64,000 bases of DNA from Alcaligenes pakistanensis (GCF_014652815.1 NZ_BMZN01000001.1:624866-688865); one strand, 5' to 3'. Numbered from the stretch's first letter, positions 18,527 through 27,996 are shown. Translations and numbers: made by a program. The notes: a model not told the origin generated them from the letters alone.

Positions 18527-18836
18527 AATAAGTCTCTGCTGCAAGGAAGAAATGCGGCTTGACCCCATACGGGGCAACCTAGTAATGATAGCTCAATTCA
18601 GTTCAGTCACTTAGTCCTAGGACGAAATGCTTTTCAGGGCTAATTCTATCCAGATTCCCCTGACACATAGATGAAACATCCACCTTATGTGCCTATCCTT
18701 ATAGCGAAAAATTCTGCTATCCGGTATTCTACGCAACAAGAAAATACATAAAATGTTATGAAACTTACAAATACAGATGATCTATGACGCTATGTGTTTT
18801 TTACTGAGCCCTGATCATCCTCAGACTTGATTGATC
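18527..18836. other. Intergenic region between ribA and a secreted protein gene
   Basis: These ~310 bases lie between divergent genes. They include a short dyad GACCCCATACGGGGC-like element near ribA and the palindrome GTCCTAGGAC around 18614-18623. The part next to the plus-strand gene is AT-rich. Otherwise I see nothing recognisable. Confidence 0.4.
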
Positions 18837-19349
18837 ATGCGTGCCTACAAGGTCTTTATCCGTTATGTTGCGATTGGGCTTTTGCTAGCTCTGCAGCCCT
18901 TTGTCGCCCATAGTTCAGCAAGCCAGACCTGGCCCCAGCCCCCATCACAATTAAGTCTGGACAGCCCTTACGGCAAACTGCAAGTCAGCCAGAGCGATTA
19001 TGTCTATGAAGCTCAACTGCAGCTGGACACGCAAATCATCGCCCCGGAGCTCAAGGGCCTCATCAATATCCCCTACGCCTTCAAGCAACAGAACCATCAA
19101 ACCGCCTTGATTTCTGTAGACAATGGCTTGGGTGGCTGCTCGATCAACTACCACTGGGTCACGGTGTCCTCCAAGGGCTATACCGTCTCGCCAGCCTTTG
19201 GCTCGTGCAGCGCACAGATTCGGGTACGCCATCATGGCCAGACCTTGATCATGGAAACGCCCAGTCTGGACAATCCTAGCTTGATCGACGAGTACCGTTA
19301 CGACGGCCGCAAAATCAGTTTGCGCAAACGTCGCCAAGCCATCCAATAG
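18837..19349 (+). CDS. Hypothetical secreted protein
   Basis: I do not recognise this 170-residue protein. It has a typical signal peptide (positive MRAYKVFIR, hydrophobic core, predicted cut after VAHSSA), so it should be periplasmic. The mature part is rich in beta-type alternation and has two cysteines in GLGGCSINY and FGSCSAQI that could form a disulfide. The C-terminus is strongly basic (KISLRKRRQ). The ATG at 18837 is preferred over a TTG two codons earlier. A cytochrome b561 gene starts 78 bases downstream in the same direction and may be co-transcribed. Confidence 0.7.
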   Translation: MRAYKVFIRYVAIGLLLALQPFVAHSSASQTWPQPPSQLSLDSPYGKLQVSQSDYVYEAQLQLDTQIIAPELKGLINIPYAFKQQNHQTALISVDNGLGGCSINYHWVTVSSKGYTVSPAFGSCSAQIRVRHHGQTLIMETPSLDNPSLIDEYRYDGRKISLRKRRQAIQ

Positions 19350-19427
19350 CGGGAACCGGGGACCGAAACCGGACTCAAACGGAACACCATCTATAATCAA
19401 GTGTTTACGTCTCTCCGGATTTTCCCT

Positions 19428-20126
19428 ATGCAGCCCTCTTCGACTCGCCCTTTACTCATCTGGGATTTACCCACCCGTTTGTTCCACTGGCTGCTGGTCA
19501 TCAGCGTCGTGGGCTGTTTTGTGACCATCAAGGTGGGTGGCCTATGGATGGACTGGCATGTCCGCTTTGGCCTGCTGGCCTTAGGGCTGCTGGTCTTTCG
19601 CGTGGTCTGGGGCCTGATTGGTGGTCATTACTCACGCTTTAGCCAGTTTCTCCCCACCCCGGTGCGCAGCCTGAGTTATCTGCGTGATAAACCTGCGGTC
19701 TACCCGGGCCACAATCCCATCGGTGCCTGGTCGGTATGGATCATGTTGATTGTGTTTGGTTTTCAGGCCGTCTCGGGGCTGTTTGCCAATGACGATATCT
19801 TCACCACGGGTCCGCTGGCTTACCTGAACAGCGATTGGTCCAAAACGCTGACCGGTCTGCATAAAGCCAACGAATGGATCATGCTGGCCATTATTGGCTT
19901 GCACATCGTCGCTATTTTCCTGTATCGCGTGCTGCGTGGTCAGAAATTAACCAGCGTCATGGTCAAGGGCAGCATGCCTGTACCCGCTGAACCTAGCCTG
20001 CCTGCCAGCCAAGACAGCTGGAAAACCCGTTTTCTCGCTCTGATAATCGCTGCACTGATTGGCTGGGGCGTGTATTACCTGACCGGGCTGGCTCCCGTGG
20101 GCGGTGGTATGGACGACTTTATGTAA
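19428..20126 (+). CDS. Cytochrome b561-type membrane protein
   Basis: This 232-residue inner-membrane cytochrome b belongs to the b561/Ni-Fe hydrogenase cytochrome b superfamily. Four to five membrane helices carry histidines suitable for heme: WDLPTRLFHWLL at the start of helix 1, DWHVRFG, TGLHKANEW and IGLHIVAIF. Proteins of this group pass electrons between quinone and a periplasmic partner, often a cytochrome c or a soluble reductase. No obvious partner is adjacent except the unassigned secreted protein upstream. The ATG at 19428 is taken as the start because homologues begin near the WDLPTRLFHW motif. Confidence 0.87.
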   Translation: MQPSSTRPLLIWDLPTRLFHWLLVISVVGCFVTIKVGGLWMDWHVRFGLLALGLLVFRVVWGLIGGHYSRFSQFLPTPVRSLSYLRDKPAVYPGHNPIGAWSVWIMLIVFGFQAVSGLFANDDIFTTGPLAYLNSDWSKTLTGLHKANEWIMLAIIGLHIVAIFLYRVLRGQKLTSVMVKGSMPVPAEPSLPASQDSWKTRFLALIIAALIGWGVYYLTGLAPVGGGMDDFM

Positions 20127-20133
20127 GCCCGAC

Positions 20134-20168
20134 TTATCCCCAGAAGCTGTGAATAAACCTGGGGATAA
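20134..20168. repeat. Inverted repeat with DnaA-box-like 9-mers
   Basis: TTATCCCCAG (20134-20143) and CTGGGGATAA (20159-20168) form a perfect 10-bp inverted repeat. Between them TGTGAATAA (20148-20156) is an exact DnaA-box consensus (TTATTCACA) on the minus strand. The outer arms match the consensus at eight of nine positions. It could be a DnaA-binding cluster or simply a weak terminator after the cytochrome gene. Confidence 0.4.
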
Positions 20169-20280
20169 CGCGGGGATTGTTTGGGCTGAGCCGCATTTTT
20201 GCTAGCCGTCTTTTAAACTGGACGGAGACTAGCCGATTGAGCACTCTGTGCACAAAACGCGGCAGCCCCAGCCAACTTCC

Positions 20281-21927
20281 TTAGCGTCGTCGCCAAAATC
20301 CCCACAAAACCAGAACCAAACCCAGCAAGGCGGCTAATAAACCCGCCCAGCTAAAAATGGTCAGGCCTAACCAGGATGGACCACGCGTTACCAGCACAGG
20401 CCCCAGAATCAAGACAAAGGCCGCCGTCACAATGGCAATCGCTAAACGGGTAGCGGCCTTTTCCAGAGACGAAGCCAGGCGCGGCATACCTTCAACCTGA
20501 ATACGTGCCGAAATTTTGCCCTGTCGCACCCGATGCATCAATAAACGCAGCAACTGAGGGGCATCCATAGCCAATTGCCGTGACTCCAGCAAGCTGCGCT
20601 GCAAGTCGGCATACACCCGCCGGGGTGAATATTGTTTACGCATCAAGCCCATAATAACGGGCTGCGCCACTTCGACCACATCAAACTGAGGGTCCAGGCG
20701 CTTAAGCACCCCATCAGCGGTAATAAAGGCCTTAAAGAGCAAAGCCAGATCCGGAGGCAGAATCAAATGATTCTCGCGCGCCAGAGCCATGAAATCCAAC
20801 AGCGCAGCCGAGATCGACAAAAGCCCACTACTTTGCCGGGCTACGTAGCGCTGCGCGCTTTCTTCCAGGCGGGTCCAATCAAAATCCTCCGCACCGGACC
20901 AGTCGAGCAAGGTGGTGGCAACTCCATCTGCCTGCCCATCCACAATCGCCCGCAAGAGCACCAACAACTGCTGACGCCGACGTTCGGTCACATGACCGAC
21001 CAAGCCAAAATCAATGAAAGCGACCTTATTACCTGGCAAGGCCATCATATTGCCGGGGTGCGGGTCGGCATGAAACAACCCGTCTTCCAACACCATATGC
21101 AAAAAAGCTAAAGCGCCACGGCGAGCCAGCAAGGGGCGATCAGCTCCGATAGCCAGCAGCTCAGCTTCTTTGATGGGTGACACTCCTGGTACAAAGTCCT
21201 GCACCATCACCGTCGGGCTGGTCCACTCCATATGAACACGCGGAACCACGATGTCTTTAAAGGGCTCCATATTCTCGCGTACGGCCACGGTATTGGCCGC
21301 CTCACGCGTGAAGTCTAATTCATCCGCAATAGCGTCGGCCAGGGCTCGCACAATATCGTAGGGCCGGTACTCAGGTAGCAAGCCTTGTTGTTGCACCAGA
21401 CGGGCAATCTGCTTGAGCAAACGCAAATCTGCCTGGATCAACGGTTCCAGGCCGGGCCGCTGCACTTTCACCACCACCTCGGTGCCGTCCTGTAGACAGG
21501 CCCGATACACCTGAGCCATAGAGGCCGAGGCCAACACCTGATCATCAAAGCGCGCAAAAGCCTGCTCTACCGTTTGGCCCAGCGCGGACTCGAGCTCGGA
21601 ACGTATGCTTTCCCACGGTACAGGCGCAGCATGACCCTGCAGCTTCTCCAACTCCTGAGTCCACTCCACTGGCAGCAAATCATTGCGAGTCGCCAGAATT
21701 TGACCCAGCTTGATAAAAGTGGGACCCAGCTCCTCCAGAGCACGTCGCAGACGTTCGGGTGCCGAACGCTCCGGCATTTCACTGGGCACGGCCGTTTTGC
21801 TACCGGGCAAAAGTTCGGATAAGCCCAGGCGATGCATGACATCCCCCATCCCGTATCGAGCAATAACCGCCCCAATCGCGCGGACACGCGCATGGTCGCG
21901 CAAGGCCAACAAGGTTCCTGCCAACAT
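20281..21927 (-). CDS. ABC1/UbiB-family atypical kinase
   Basis: This 548-residue member of the UbiB/ADCK family is needed, in characterised cases, for ubiquinone biosynthesis. The signature KxGQ motif appears as FIKLGQILATRNDLLP, followed by the Ala-rich A-loop/nucleotide region (ASMAQVYRACL), VVKVQRPG with the conserved Lys, the HADPHPGN loop and the FIDFGLVG metal motif. Two C-terminal membrane helices (about 490-545) anchor it. The start at 21927 is supported by GGAG seven bases upstream; a TTG further upstream lacks one. It is not next to ubiE or ubiJ, so it may be an extra UbiB-like kinase. Confidence 0.87.
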   Translation of the reverse strand: MLAGTLLALRDHARVRAIGAVIARYGMGDVMHRLGLSELLPGSKTAVPSEMPERSAPERLRRALEELGPTFIKLGQILATRNDLLPVEWTQELEKLQGHAAPVPWESIRSELESALGQTVEQAFARFDDQVLASASMAQVYRACLQDGTEVVVKVQRPGLEPLIQADLRLLKQIARLVQQQGLLPEYRPYDIVRALADAIADELDFTREAANTVAVRENMEPFKDIVVPRVHMEWTSPTVMVQDFVPGVSPIKEAELLAIGADRPLLARRGALAFLHMVLEDGLFHADPHPGNMMALPGNKVAFIDFGLVGHVTERRRQQLLVLLRAIVDGQADGVATTLLDWSGAEDFDWTRLEESAQRYVARQSSGLLSISAALLDFMALARENHLILPPDLALLFKAFITADGVLKRLDPQFDVVEVAQPVIMGLMRKQYSPRRVYADLQRSLLESRQLAMDAPQLLRLLMHRVRQGKISARIQVEGMPRLASSLEKAATRLAIAIVTAAFVLILGPVLVTRGPSWLGLTIFSWAGLLAALLGLVLVLWGFWRRR

Positions 21928-21991
21928 ACTCGCTCTCCAGTAGGGTACGCCCTGAGAAAAAATAGCATACCTCAGCGGCAAGCCGGCTTAC

Positions 21992-22008
21992 TTATCCACT
22001 TATCCACA
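21992..22008 (+). promoter_or_regulatory. Tandem DnaA-box-like sites
   Basis: TTATCCAC (21992-21999) is followed directly by TTATCCACA (22000-22008), the latter an exact DnaA-box consensus. They lie in the spacer between the divergent ubiB-like and ypfJ-like genes. The function is not known. Confidence 0.4.
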
Positions 22009-22192
22009 TTTTCAGTGGGCAAGCTCGGGGATAGCTCTTGGACAAGTCACATTAACCCAAACAATTCAATGACTTGTCATCATGGGGTAATTTAAGCCCT
22101 CGCTATGAAAGAGGATGACAATAATCGAAAACGCTCCTGCTCAGACGCAAAAATCAGAGTACATTGACGTTTTAAAAATTAAGGAGAGCGTG

Positions 22193-23044
22193 ATGCGTCT
22201 GGATAAATCTCGCTCCAGCCAGAACGTCGAGGATCGCCGTGCAAGTGGGCCACGCATAGGTCGCGGCAAAATCGGCTTGGGGACAATCGTACTGGCACTG
22301 GTAGCGATGTACTTTGGGGTCGATCCCAGCGTGGTGCTGAACCTGGCAGATGGCCCCGGCAGCGCGCCTCAATCTCAGCCAGTGGCCAGCTCGGATGCGC
22401 AGGGCCAAACCATTGCCAAAATCCTGGGTGAAACCGAGGATGTCTGGCGTGATATTTTTGCCAAGCAAACCAATGGCAGCTACCGCGACCCCGTACTGGT
22501 TTTGTATCGCGGCGCTACCCCTACCGCCTGTGGCTCAGGCCAATCCGCAATGGGTCCCTTCTATTGCCCCGCCGACCAAAAACTTTATATTGATCTGGGC
22601 TTTTTTGCCGAGATGGAACGCAGCATGGGCGTCAAAGGTAACTTTGCCCCCGCCTATGTCATTGCGCATGAGGTGGGCCACCACGTTCAGAACCAGTTAG
22701 GCATGATGCGCCGGGTGGATGAGGCTCGTCGCAGTGGCTCGGCTGCTCAAGCTCGCCAGGCCTCCGTACGCCTGGAGCTTCAGGCTGACTGCTACGCCGG
22801 CATCTGGGCCAATCACGCTGATGCTCAACGACAGATTCTGGAGCCCGGCGACATCCGCTCAGCTCTGGACGCTGCCCAAGCAGTCGGTGATGACACCCTG
22901 CAGAAACAATCTCAAGGCTATGTCGTACCCGACTCCTTTACCCACGGCAGTTCGCAACAGCGCATGGCCTGGTTTATGGAAGGCTACAAAACGGGCCAGC
23001 TTAAAATGTGCGATACCTTTGCTCGTCCCGACCCAAGCCCCTGA
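22193..23044 (+). CDS. YpfJ-like neutral zinc metallopeptidase family protein
   Basis: This 283-residue protein of the YpfJ (putative neutral zinc metallopeptidase) family has an N-terminal charged region, one membrane helix (about 27-46, VLALVAMYFGV) and a large extracytoplasmic domain. HEVGHH at 159-164 is an HExxH zinc site, and LELQADCYAGIWA downstream supplies a third acidic ligand. Paired cysteines occur at TACGSG and YCPAD. The physiological substrate is unknown in the family. The start at 22193 has AAGGAG eight bases upstream. A tRNA-Lys gene follows. Confidence 0.88.
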   Translation: MRLDKSRSSQNVEDRRASGPRIGRGKIGLGTIVLALVAMYFGVDPSVVLNLADGPGSAPQSQPVASSDAQGQTIAKILGETEDVWRDIFAKQTNGSYRDPVLVLYRGATPTACGSGQSAMGPFYCPADQKLYIDLGFFAEMERSMGVKGNFAPAYVIAHEVGHHVQNQLGMMRRVDEARRSGSAAQARQASVRLELQADCYAGIWANHADAQRQILEPGDIRSALDAAQAVGDDTLQKQSQGYVVPDSFTHGSSQQRMAWFMEGYKTGQLKMCDTFARPDPSP

Positions 23045-23119
23045 TAAACGTAAAATTATGTAACCGCGCCTTGTGCATCTTAATTTTCGCTCTATAATCT
23101 TTTTCTTCGCAGGAAAGAG

Positions 23120-23195
23120 GGGTCGTTAGCTCAGTTGGTAGAGCACTGGACTCTTAATCCATTGGTCGACAGTTCGAGCCTGTCACGACCCACCA
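23120..23195 (+). tRNA. tRNA-Lys (anticodon CTT)
   Basis: A 76-base tRNA begins GGGTCGTTAGCTCAG and ends with encoded CCA. The acceptor stem GGGTCGT pairs with ACGACCC, the D-arm and T-arm (GTTCGAG) are normal, and the anticodon loop ACTCTTAAT reads CTT for Lys AAG codons. It closely matches E. coli tRNA-Lys apart from the anticodon. Confidence 0.97.
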
Positions 23196-23239
23196 AAAAC
23201 CTGCGGTTTACGGAACACCAAGCCGTAACACTGTAAATT

Positions 23240-23264
23240 AGCCCGCCTTCCAGCGGGCTTTTTT
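23240..23264 (+). terminator. Terminator after tRNA-Lys
   Basis: AGCCCGC (23240-23246) pairs with GCGGGCT (23253-23259), with loop CTTCCA and a run of T after it. Confidence 0.88.
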
Positions 23265-23315
23265 GCGTCTAAAAACAGGCTTGAATGGCGGAGCATGCAT
23301 CAAGCCACCCCACAA

Positions 23316-24605
23316 TCAACTCATGACGCCCATCGCCTTACCTTGTAGTTTGGATAGGGTCCTGGCTGGGTCAACCAAGATAAAACCCACTACGGCACCG
23401 GCCAGCAGCAAAATGGCTGTCAGCGCAAAGCCATGATGGAAACCCGCCATGCCCGGCTCGGCCTGTATAAAGCGGCCCATCACAATCGGTGCTACCAGCC
23501 CTGCTGTTGTCGATAAGGAGTTAGTAATCGCCAAGGTAGAGCCTCGCTTCTCCACCGGGCTAATTTGAGCGGAAATCGCCGAACACAGCACAAAGCCCAC
23601 TTGCGGAAAACTCAGCCCCAGTGCGATCAACACAATACCGGCCAATGGCCCTGGACTCAAATAGACGGCCGCCAATAGGCACCCGGCCCCCGCCAGCAGA
23701 AACCCCACCGTGACCTGACAGCGTGCCACTCGGGACGAGTAGCCTTGGCGCAGGAGGCGATTGGACAGGTAGGAGCCACCTGACACAATGGGAATTGCCA
23801 CGAAGATACACAAGGAAAACAGCCAGCCCGCAGTCTCTGGTGAAAACTTCAGGCCGCGCTGCAAATAGGCCGGCAACCAGGTAAAGACCAACGCTGCACA
23901 CCAATACGAAACCCAGTACATCAGCAAATTACCGATAAAACTGCGATTCAGCAAAACATGGCGATACGAACGAGTTGCTGCGGCCAAACCCGAAGCAGCC
24001 TCGGGAGTCTTGACCGTACTGATCGGGCCATCTTTACCCAGCAAGGCCCAGACAATCAACCATAAGACGCCGGCCGCCGCCGTCACCCAAAATACAGAAC
24101 GCCAACCATGACTGATCGCCAGATAGCCGACCAAAGGACCGGCCAGCAACATACCAACCTGCCCGCCCTGCATCACAATGGCCGTAGGCCAGGTCCGCTC
24201 CTGATCCGGGAACCACTTGTAGCAAGCATGCAAGGCCAAGGGGTAGGCTGGCCCTTCCCCCACTCCCAGCAAAATCCGACAAGCCATCAGGCCGACAATG
24301 GTGCTGACCCCCATGGCAATTGGTACCTGAGCGACTGACCAGATAACAACCAGCACCACCAACAGCAAACGCGAGGACACCGTGTTGGACACAAAACCCA
24401 CCACAATGCCCGAGATCGCAAACAGGAAGAAAAAACTGCCTGCAATTGTGCCAAACTGCTGTGGGCTGATGGCCAGTTCCTCCATCAAGGGAACAGCCAC
24501 CAGACCAAAGATCGCCTTGTCAGCGAAGTTGATCACCATGAACAAAAACAATAGCAACACCACGACGTACCGCTGCCCTGGGAAATACTTTTTTTGGTTT
24601 TCCAT
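23316..24605 (-). CDS. MFS transporter (anion:cation symporter type)
   Basis: This 429-residue major facilitator has 12 predicted helices. The motif region between helices 2 and 3 is GIVVGFVSNTVSSR, and helix 4 carries CRILLGVGEGPAYPL, typical of the ACS branch (sugar acids, phthalate, aromatic and sulfonated acids). It is the last gene of an apparent three-gene unit with a MarR regulator and a TfdA/TauD-type dioxygenase. The start at 24605 sits after AGGGGGAGAC and only 35 bases from the dioxygenase stop. It probably imports the dioxygenase substrate. Confidence 0.9.
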   Translation of the reverse strand: MENQKKYFPGQRYVVVLLLFLFMVINFADKAIFGLVAVPLMEELAISPQQFGTIAGSFFFLFAISGIVVGFVSNTVSSRLLLVVLVVIWSVAQVPIAMGVSTIVGLMACRILLGVGEGPAYPLALHACYKWFPDQERTWPTAIVMQGGQVGMLLAGPLVGYLAISHGWRSVFWVTAAAGVLWLIVWALLGKDGPISTVKTPEAASGLAAATRSYRHVLLNRSFIGNLLMYWVSYWCAALVFTWLPAYLQRGLKFSPETAGWLFSLCIFVAIPIVSGGSYLSNRLLRQGYSSRVARCQVTVGFLLAGAGCLLAAVYLSPGPLAGIVLIALGLSFPQVGFVLCSAISAQISPVEKRGSTLAITNSLSTTAGLVAPIVMGRFIQAEPGMAGFHHGFALTAILLLAGAVVGFILVDPARTLSKLQGKAMGVMS

Positions 24606-24640
24606 GTCTCCCCCTAATCGATAAAAGTGCAGCAGTGCGA

Positions 24641-25519
24641 TCAATAAGGCCGGTCACCAATAATGGTGGCGCGGGCCATTTTTCTAGGCGAAGGGAAATA
24701 ATCCTGAACGGCGTAGTGCTGAGTCGACCGGTTATCCCAGAACGCGAGCGTATGAGGCTGCCATTTGAGCCGCACCTGATATTCAGGATGACGGGCCTGA
24801 TCCACCAAATACTGAAGCAGCCAATGCGCACCGCTTTGCAGTTCTGGCATGCCACGGAAGAAACCGGTTTCTATATAGTTGGCCAGGTGGGTTGTCCAGC
24901 TGCTGACATACAGAATCCGCTGCCCGGTCTCTGGATGGGTACGTACGACAGGATGCGTCTGAGCCGGAAAACGTTCACGTATCGCCGCCCTTTCCTCTTC
25001 AGATATACGGTCGATGAAACCCGGCAACAAGTCGTGAACTGCTTCCAGCTCATGCAAAACATCCTTGATATGATGCGGCAGATTTTCGTAGGCCAGCACC
25101 ATATTGCACCAGATCGTATCTCCTCCAGCTGGCGGGCATTCAATACAACGCAAGATAGATCCCATGGACGGCTCAGCGCGCCAGCTGACATCGCTGTGGT
25201 ACAGATTCTCCCTCCCTGGCTGGGTGCTATCACCACCCAATAAGACCAGTTCGGGATAATCCGGATCGTGCGGAAAAACAGGGTGTACTTCCAGCTCTCC
25301 GAAACGGCGAGCAAACGCGATGTGCTGGGCCGAACTTAAGGCTTGATCCCGAAACACCAGTAACTGATGCTTCAACAATAAAGAACGCAACTCCTGTACC
25401 TGTGAGTCTTCCAAGGGCTGGGTCAAATCAAGCCCGGCCACCTCTACCCCAATAGCGGGCGACATGATCTTTGTGTCCAAGCGACTGGCTGCGATTGGGC
25501 TGTCTACGTCCTGCATCAT
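24641..25519 (-). CDS. TauD/TfdA-family 2-oxoglutarate-dependent dioxygenase
   Basis: This 292-residue Fe(II)/2-oxoglutarate dioxygenase of the TauD/TfdA family would hydroxylate a substrate, often cleaving a sulfonate or ether. Metal ligands H108 and D110 occur in YHSDVSW and the distal His in STQHYAVQDY (H268); the 2-oxoglutarate Arg is R279 or R283. The substrate (taurine, 2,4-D-like acid or another carboxylate) cannot be read from sequence. Three ATGs cluster at the start; 25519 is chosen because GGAG lies six bases upstream, while the one at 25525 abuts it. A 31-bp palindrome lies in the promoter region and a MarR gene is immediately upstream. Confidence 0.88.
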   Translation of the reverse strand: MMQDVDSPIAASRLDTKIMSPAIGVEVAGLDLTQPLEDSQVQELRSLLLKHQLLVFRDQALSSAQHIAFARRFGELEVHPVFPHDPDYPELVLLGGDSTQPGRENLYHSDVSWRAEPSMGSILRCIECPPAGGDTIWCNMVLAYENLPHHIKDVLHELEAVHDLLPGFIDRISEEERAAIRERFPAQTHPVVRTHPETGQRILYVSSWTTHLANYIETGFFRGMPELQSGAHWLLQYLVDQARHPEYQVRLKWQPHTLAFWDNRSTQHYAVQDYFPSPRKMARATIIGDRPY

Positions 25520-25531
25520 TATCATCTCCTA

Positions 25532-25562
25532 AATATAGTTTCGTTTGAAACGAAACTATATT
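25532..25562. promoter_or_regulatory. Perfect 31-bp palindrome, probable MarR operator
   Basis: The 15-bp arm AATATAGTTTCGTTT (25532-25546) and its exact complement AAACGAAACTATATT (25548-25562) flank a single central G. It lies 13-43 bases before the dioxygenase start codon. A TAATAT that could serve as -10 box overlaps its distal edge (25558-25563, minus strand), so a bound repressor would block the promoter. The adjacent MarR protein is the obvious candidate binder. The protein-site link is inferred. Confidence 0.75.
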
Positions 25563-25607
25563 AGCGTGATATCAATTCAGCACCACCCCGTGATTACCCT
25601 TGAGACT

Positions 25608-26096
25608 TCAAATATGTGCGTCGCCGCTGAAATCGCTGCCAAAACGCTGCACCATGCGTTGCTCCAGCCGCTGCATCATGTGCTTGAACGAGCTCAGCTC
25701 TTCTTCGCTTAAGACGGCAGTCAGCTCCTGTTCCAGATCCAGGGCAATGGGCACGATGCGATCATGCACTTCCTGGCCTTGCTCGGTCAGGCACAACAGA
25801 TTGCTACGCATATCGTTTTCATTATCGCGACGAGCAATCAGCTGGGCGGCAGTCAAACGGGAAACAGCTCGGCTCACCTTGGCTTTATCCATGCTGGTGC
25901 GCTCGGTCAAACTGCCTGACGTCAAGGTGCCGTAGCGGCCCAGGGTGGCAATAACTCGCCACTCCGGAATTGATAAGCCAAATTGCTGCGCATGCTGGCG
26001 GGCAAAGGTCACCGCAATATGCGAGGCCAGTATCGTGACTTGATACGGGAGAAAATTCTCCAGGTCCAGGGTAATTTTTTCCAACTCGCTTCCCAA
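25608..26096 (-). CDS. MarR-family transcriptional regulator
   Basis: This is a 162-residue MarR-type winged-helix regulator: LSIPEWRVIATLGRYGTLTSGSLTERTSMDKAKVSRAVSRL spans the HTH (landmarks LSIPEWRVIA and DKAKVSRAV) and DMRSNLLCLTEQG forms the wing. Such proteins act as dimers that release DNA when a phenolic or carboxylic ligand binds. It lies 88 bases upstream of the dioxygenase, in the same direction, with a perfect palindrome between them. No ATG is available: the frame opens after a TAA, and the choices are TTG at 26096 or TTG at 26084. Neither has a strong ribosome site. Confidence 0.86.
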   Translation of the reverse strand: MGSELEKITLDLENFLPYQVTILASHIAVTFARQHAQQFGLSIPEWRVIATLGRYGTLTSGSLTERTSMDKAKVSRAVSRLTAAQLIARRDNENDMRSNLLCLTEQGQEVHDRIVPIALDLEQELTAVLSEEELSSFKHMMQRLEQRMVQRFGSDFSGDAHI

Positions 26097-26298
26097 GGCG
26101 CTACGACGCTTTCTTTAAGGAGTTCGATGATAGCACTGCTCAGCCATAGGCTACCCCCGCTACTGCTCCTGCCTGCTTTTGATGAAACAATAAACAAGCA
26201 CTAGGCTGACGTGGGAGTCATTTCGCCAGTCATAGTTGTTTACCTTGCCAGGTGCTAATTCCGATACGCTGGAAGATCATTTCTGTCAGGAGACTTCT

Positions 26299-26415
26299 AT
26301 GTTGAATGCCATTGATCCCACCAAAGCGCCCGACACCACTCCTCCCGGTAAAACTCCCAATCCGGAGCCCGATCCAAAAAAAATTCCGGGCAAGGAGCCG
26401 CCGTCCAAAAAATAG
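26299..26415 (+). CDS. Small Pro/Lys-rich protein (38 residues)
   Basis: A short frame begins at an ATG that follows AGGAG with six bases of spacing. It encodes 38 residues: a short start (MLNAIDPTK) and then a run dominated by Pro, Lys, Thr and Asp/Glu (TPPGKTPNPEPDPKKIPG), ending PPSKK. It has no hydrophobic segment and should be a disordered cytosolic peptide. I do not know its function. The good ribosome site and the strong amino acid bias suggest that it is translated. Confidence 0.6.
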   Translation: MLNAIDPTKAPDTTPPGKTPNPEPDPKKIPGKEPPSKK

Positions 26416-26474
26416 GTAAAACGCAAGATTCCAGAGCCATGCACGAAGCGGCTGTGGCCGCTATCAATGAAATC

Positions 26475-26510
26475 TCAGGACGCATGTCATTACATTGAGA
26501 TGCGTCCTGA
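26475..26510. repeat. Inverted repeat upstream of the zinc-ribbon gene
   Basis: TCAGGACGCAT (26475-26485) and ATGCGTCCTGA (26500-26510) form an 11-bp stem with a 14-base loop. No T-run follows, so it is not a classical terminator. A TTGACA at about 26549 lies downstream and could be part of a promoter for the next gene. Confidence 0.4.
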
Positions 26511-26641
26511 CATTGACACTACACTTTCCGCAGTACAGTGAATTGTGTTGACAATTATTACAAGCCATCACGTCTCTCTTATTAGCCAATAAGCCTCTTA
26601 ACGCTATTACATCAACCGCAAAATTATTTGAGGAGCATTGT

Positions 26642-26968
26642 ATGGCCCAGTTAGACCGAGGCACGATGTGCATCATGTGCCAGACCCTCCCGCTCTCGCA
26701 GCCCAATGCGCAGCGACACCCTTACCTCAAACCCATCAGACGCGTAGACGAAGCAGATGAGCTAGGCACGGAAAGCCTTTATCACTGCACCGTCTGCCAA
26801 ACCCATTGGCTGTATCAACGTGACAAGTGGGACGCTTGCCTGGGGTTCAAATTATGGCAAGGCGGGCTGCAGGCATTTAATCGGCGGCATGTACCGCTTA
26901 CTTTCCCCACTCAGAGCACAGTCAGCAAAAAAACCAATATGTACAAAGGTCCTGAATTGCTCTCCTGA
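26642..26968 (+). CDS. Small CxxC/CxxC protein, zinc-ribbon-like
   Basis: This 108-residue protein is not one I can name. It has two CxxC pairs, C10-C13 (MCIMCQ) and C49-C52 (YHCTVCQTHW), which together could hold one zinc ion as in small zinc ribbons. A conserved-looking aromatic stretch (THWLYQRDKWDACLGFKLW) follows the second pair. There is no signal peptide. GAGGAG upstream of the ATG at 26642 is a strong ribosome site. The neighbours are the 38-residue peptide gene and glnK, neither of which suggests a role. Confidence 0.65.
   Translation: MAQLDRGTMCIMCQTLPLSQPNAQRHPYLKPIRRVDEADELGTESLYHCTVCQTHWLYQRDKWDACLGFKLWQGGLQAFNRRHVPLTFPTQSTVSKKTNMYKGPELLS

Positions 26969-27996
<1,028 letters not shown>

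Noticed and set aside
20127-22010. Replication origin
   Set aside because: DnaA-box-like sequences are present, but there is no dnaA, dnaN, gyrB or rpmH nearby and no long AT-rich unwinding region.
23120-23264. tRNA-Lys as an integration site for a genomic island
   Set aside because: There is no integrase gene and no repeat of the tRNA 3' end within the window.
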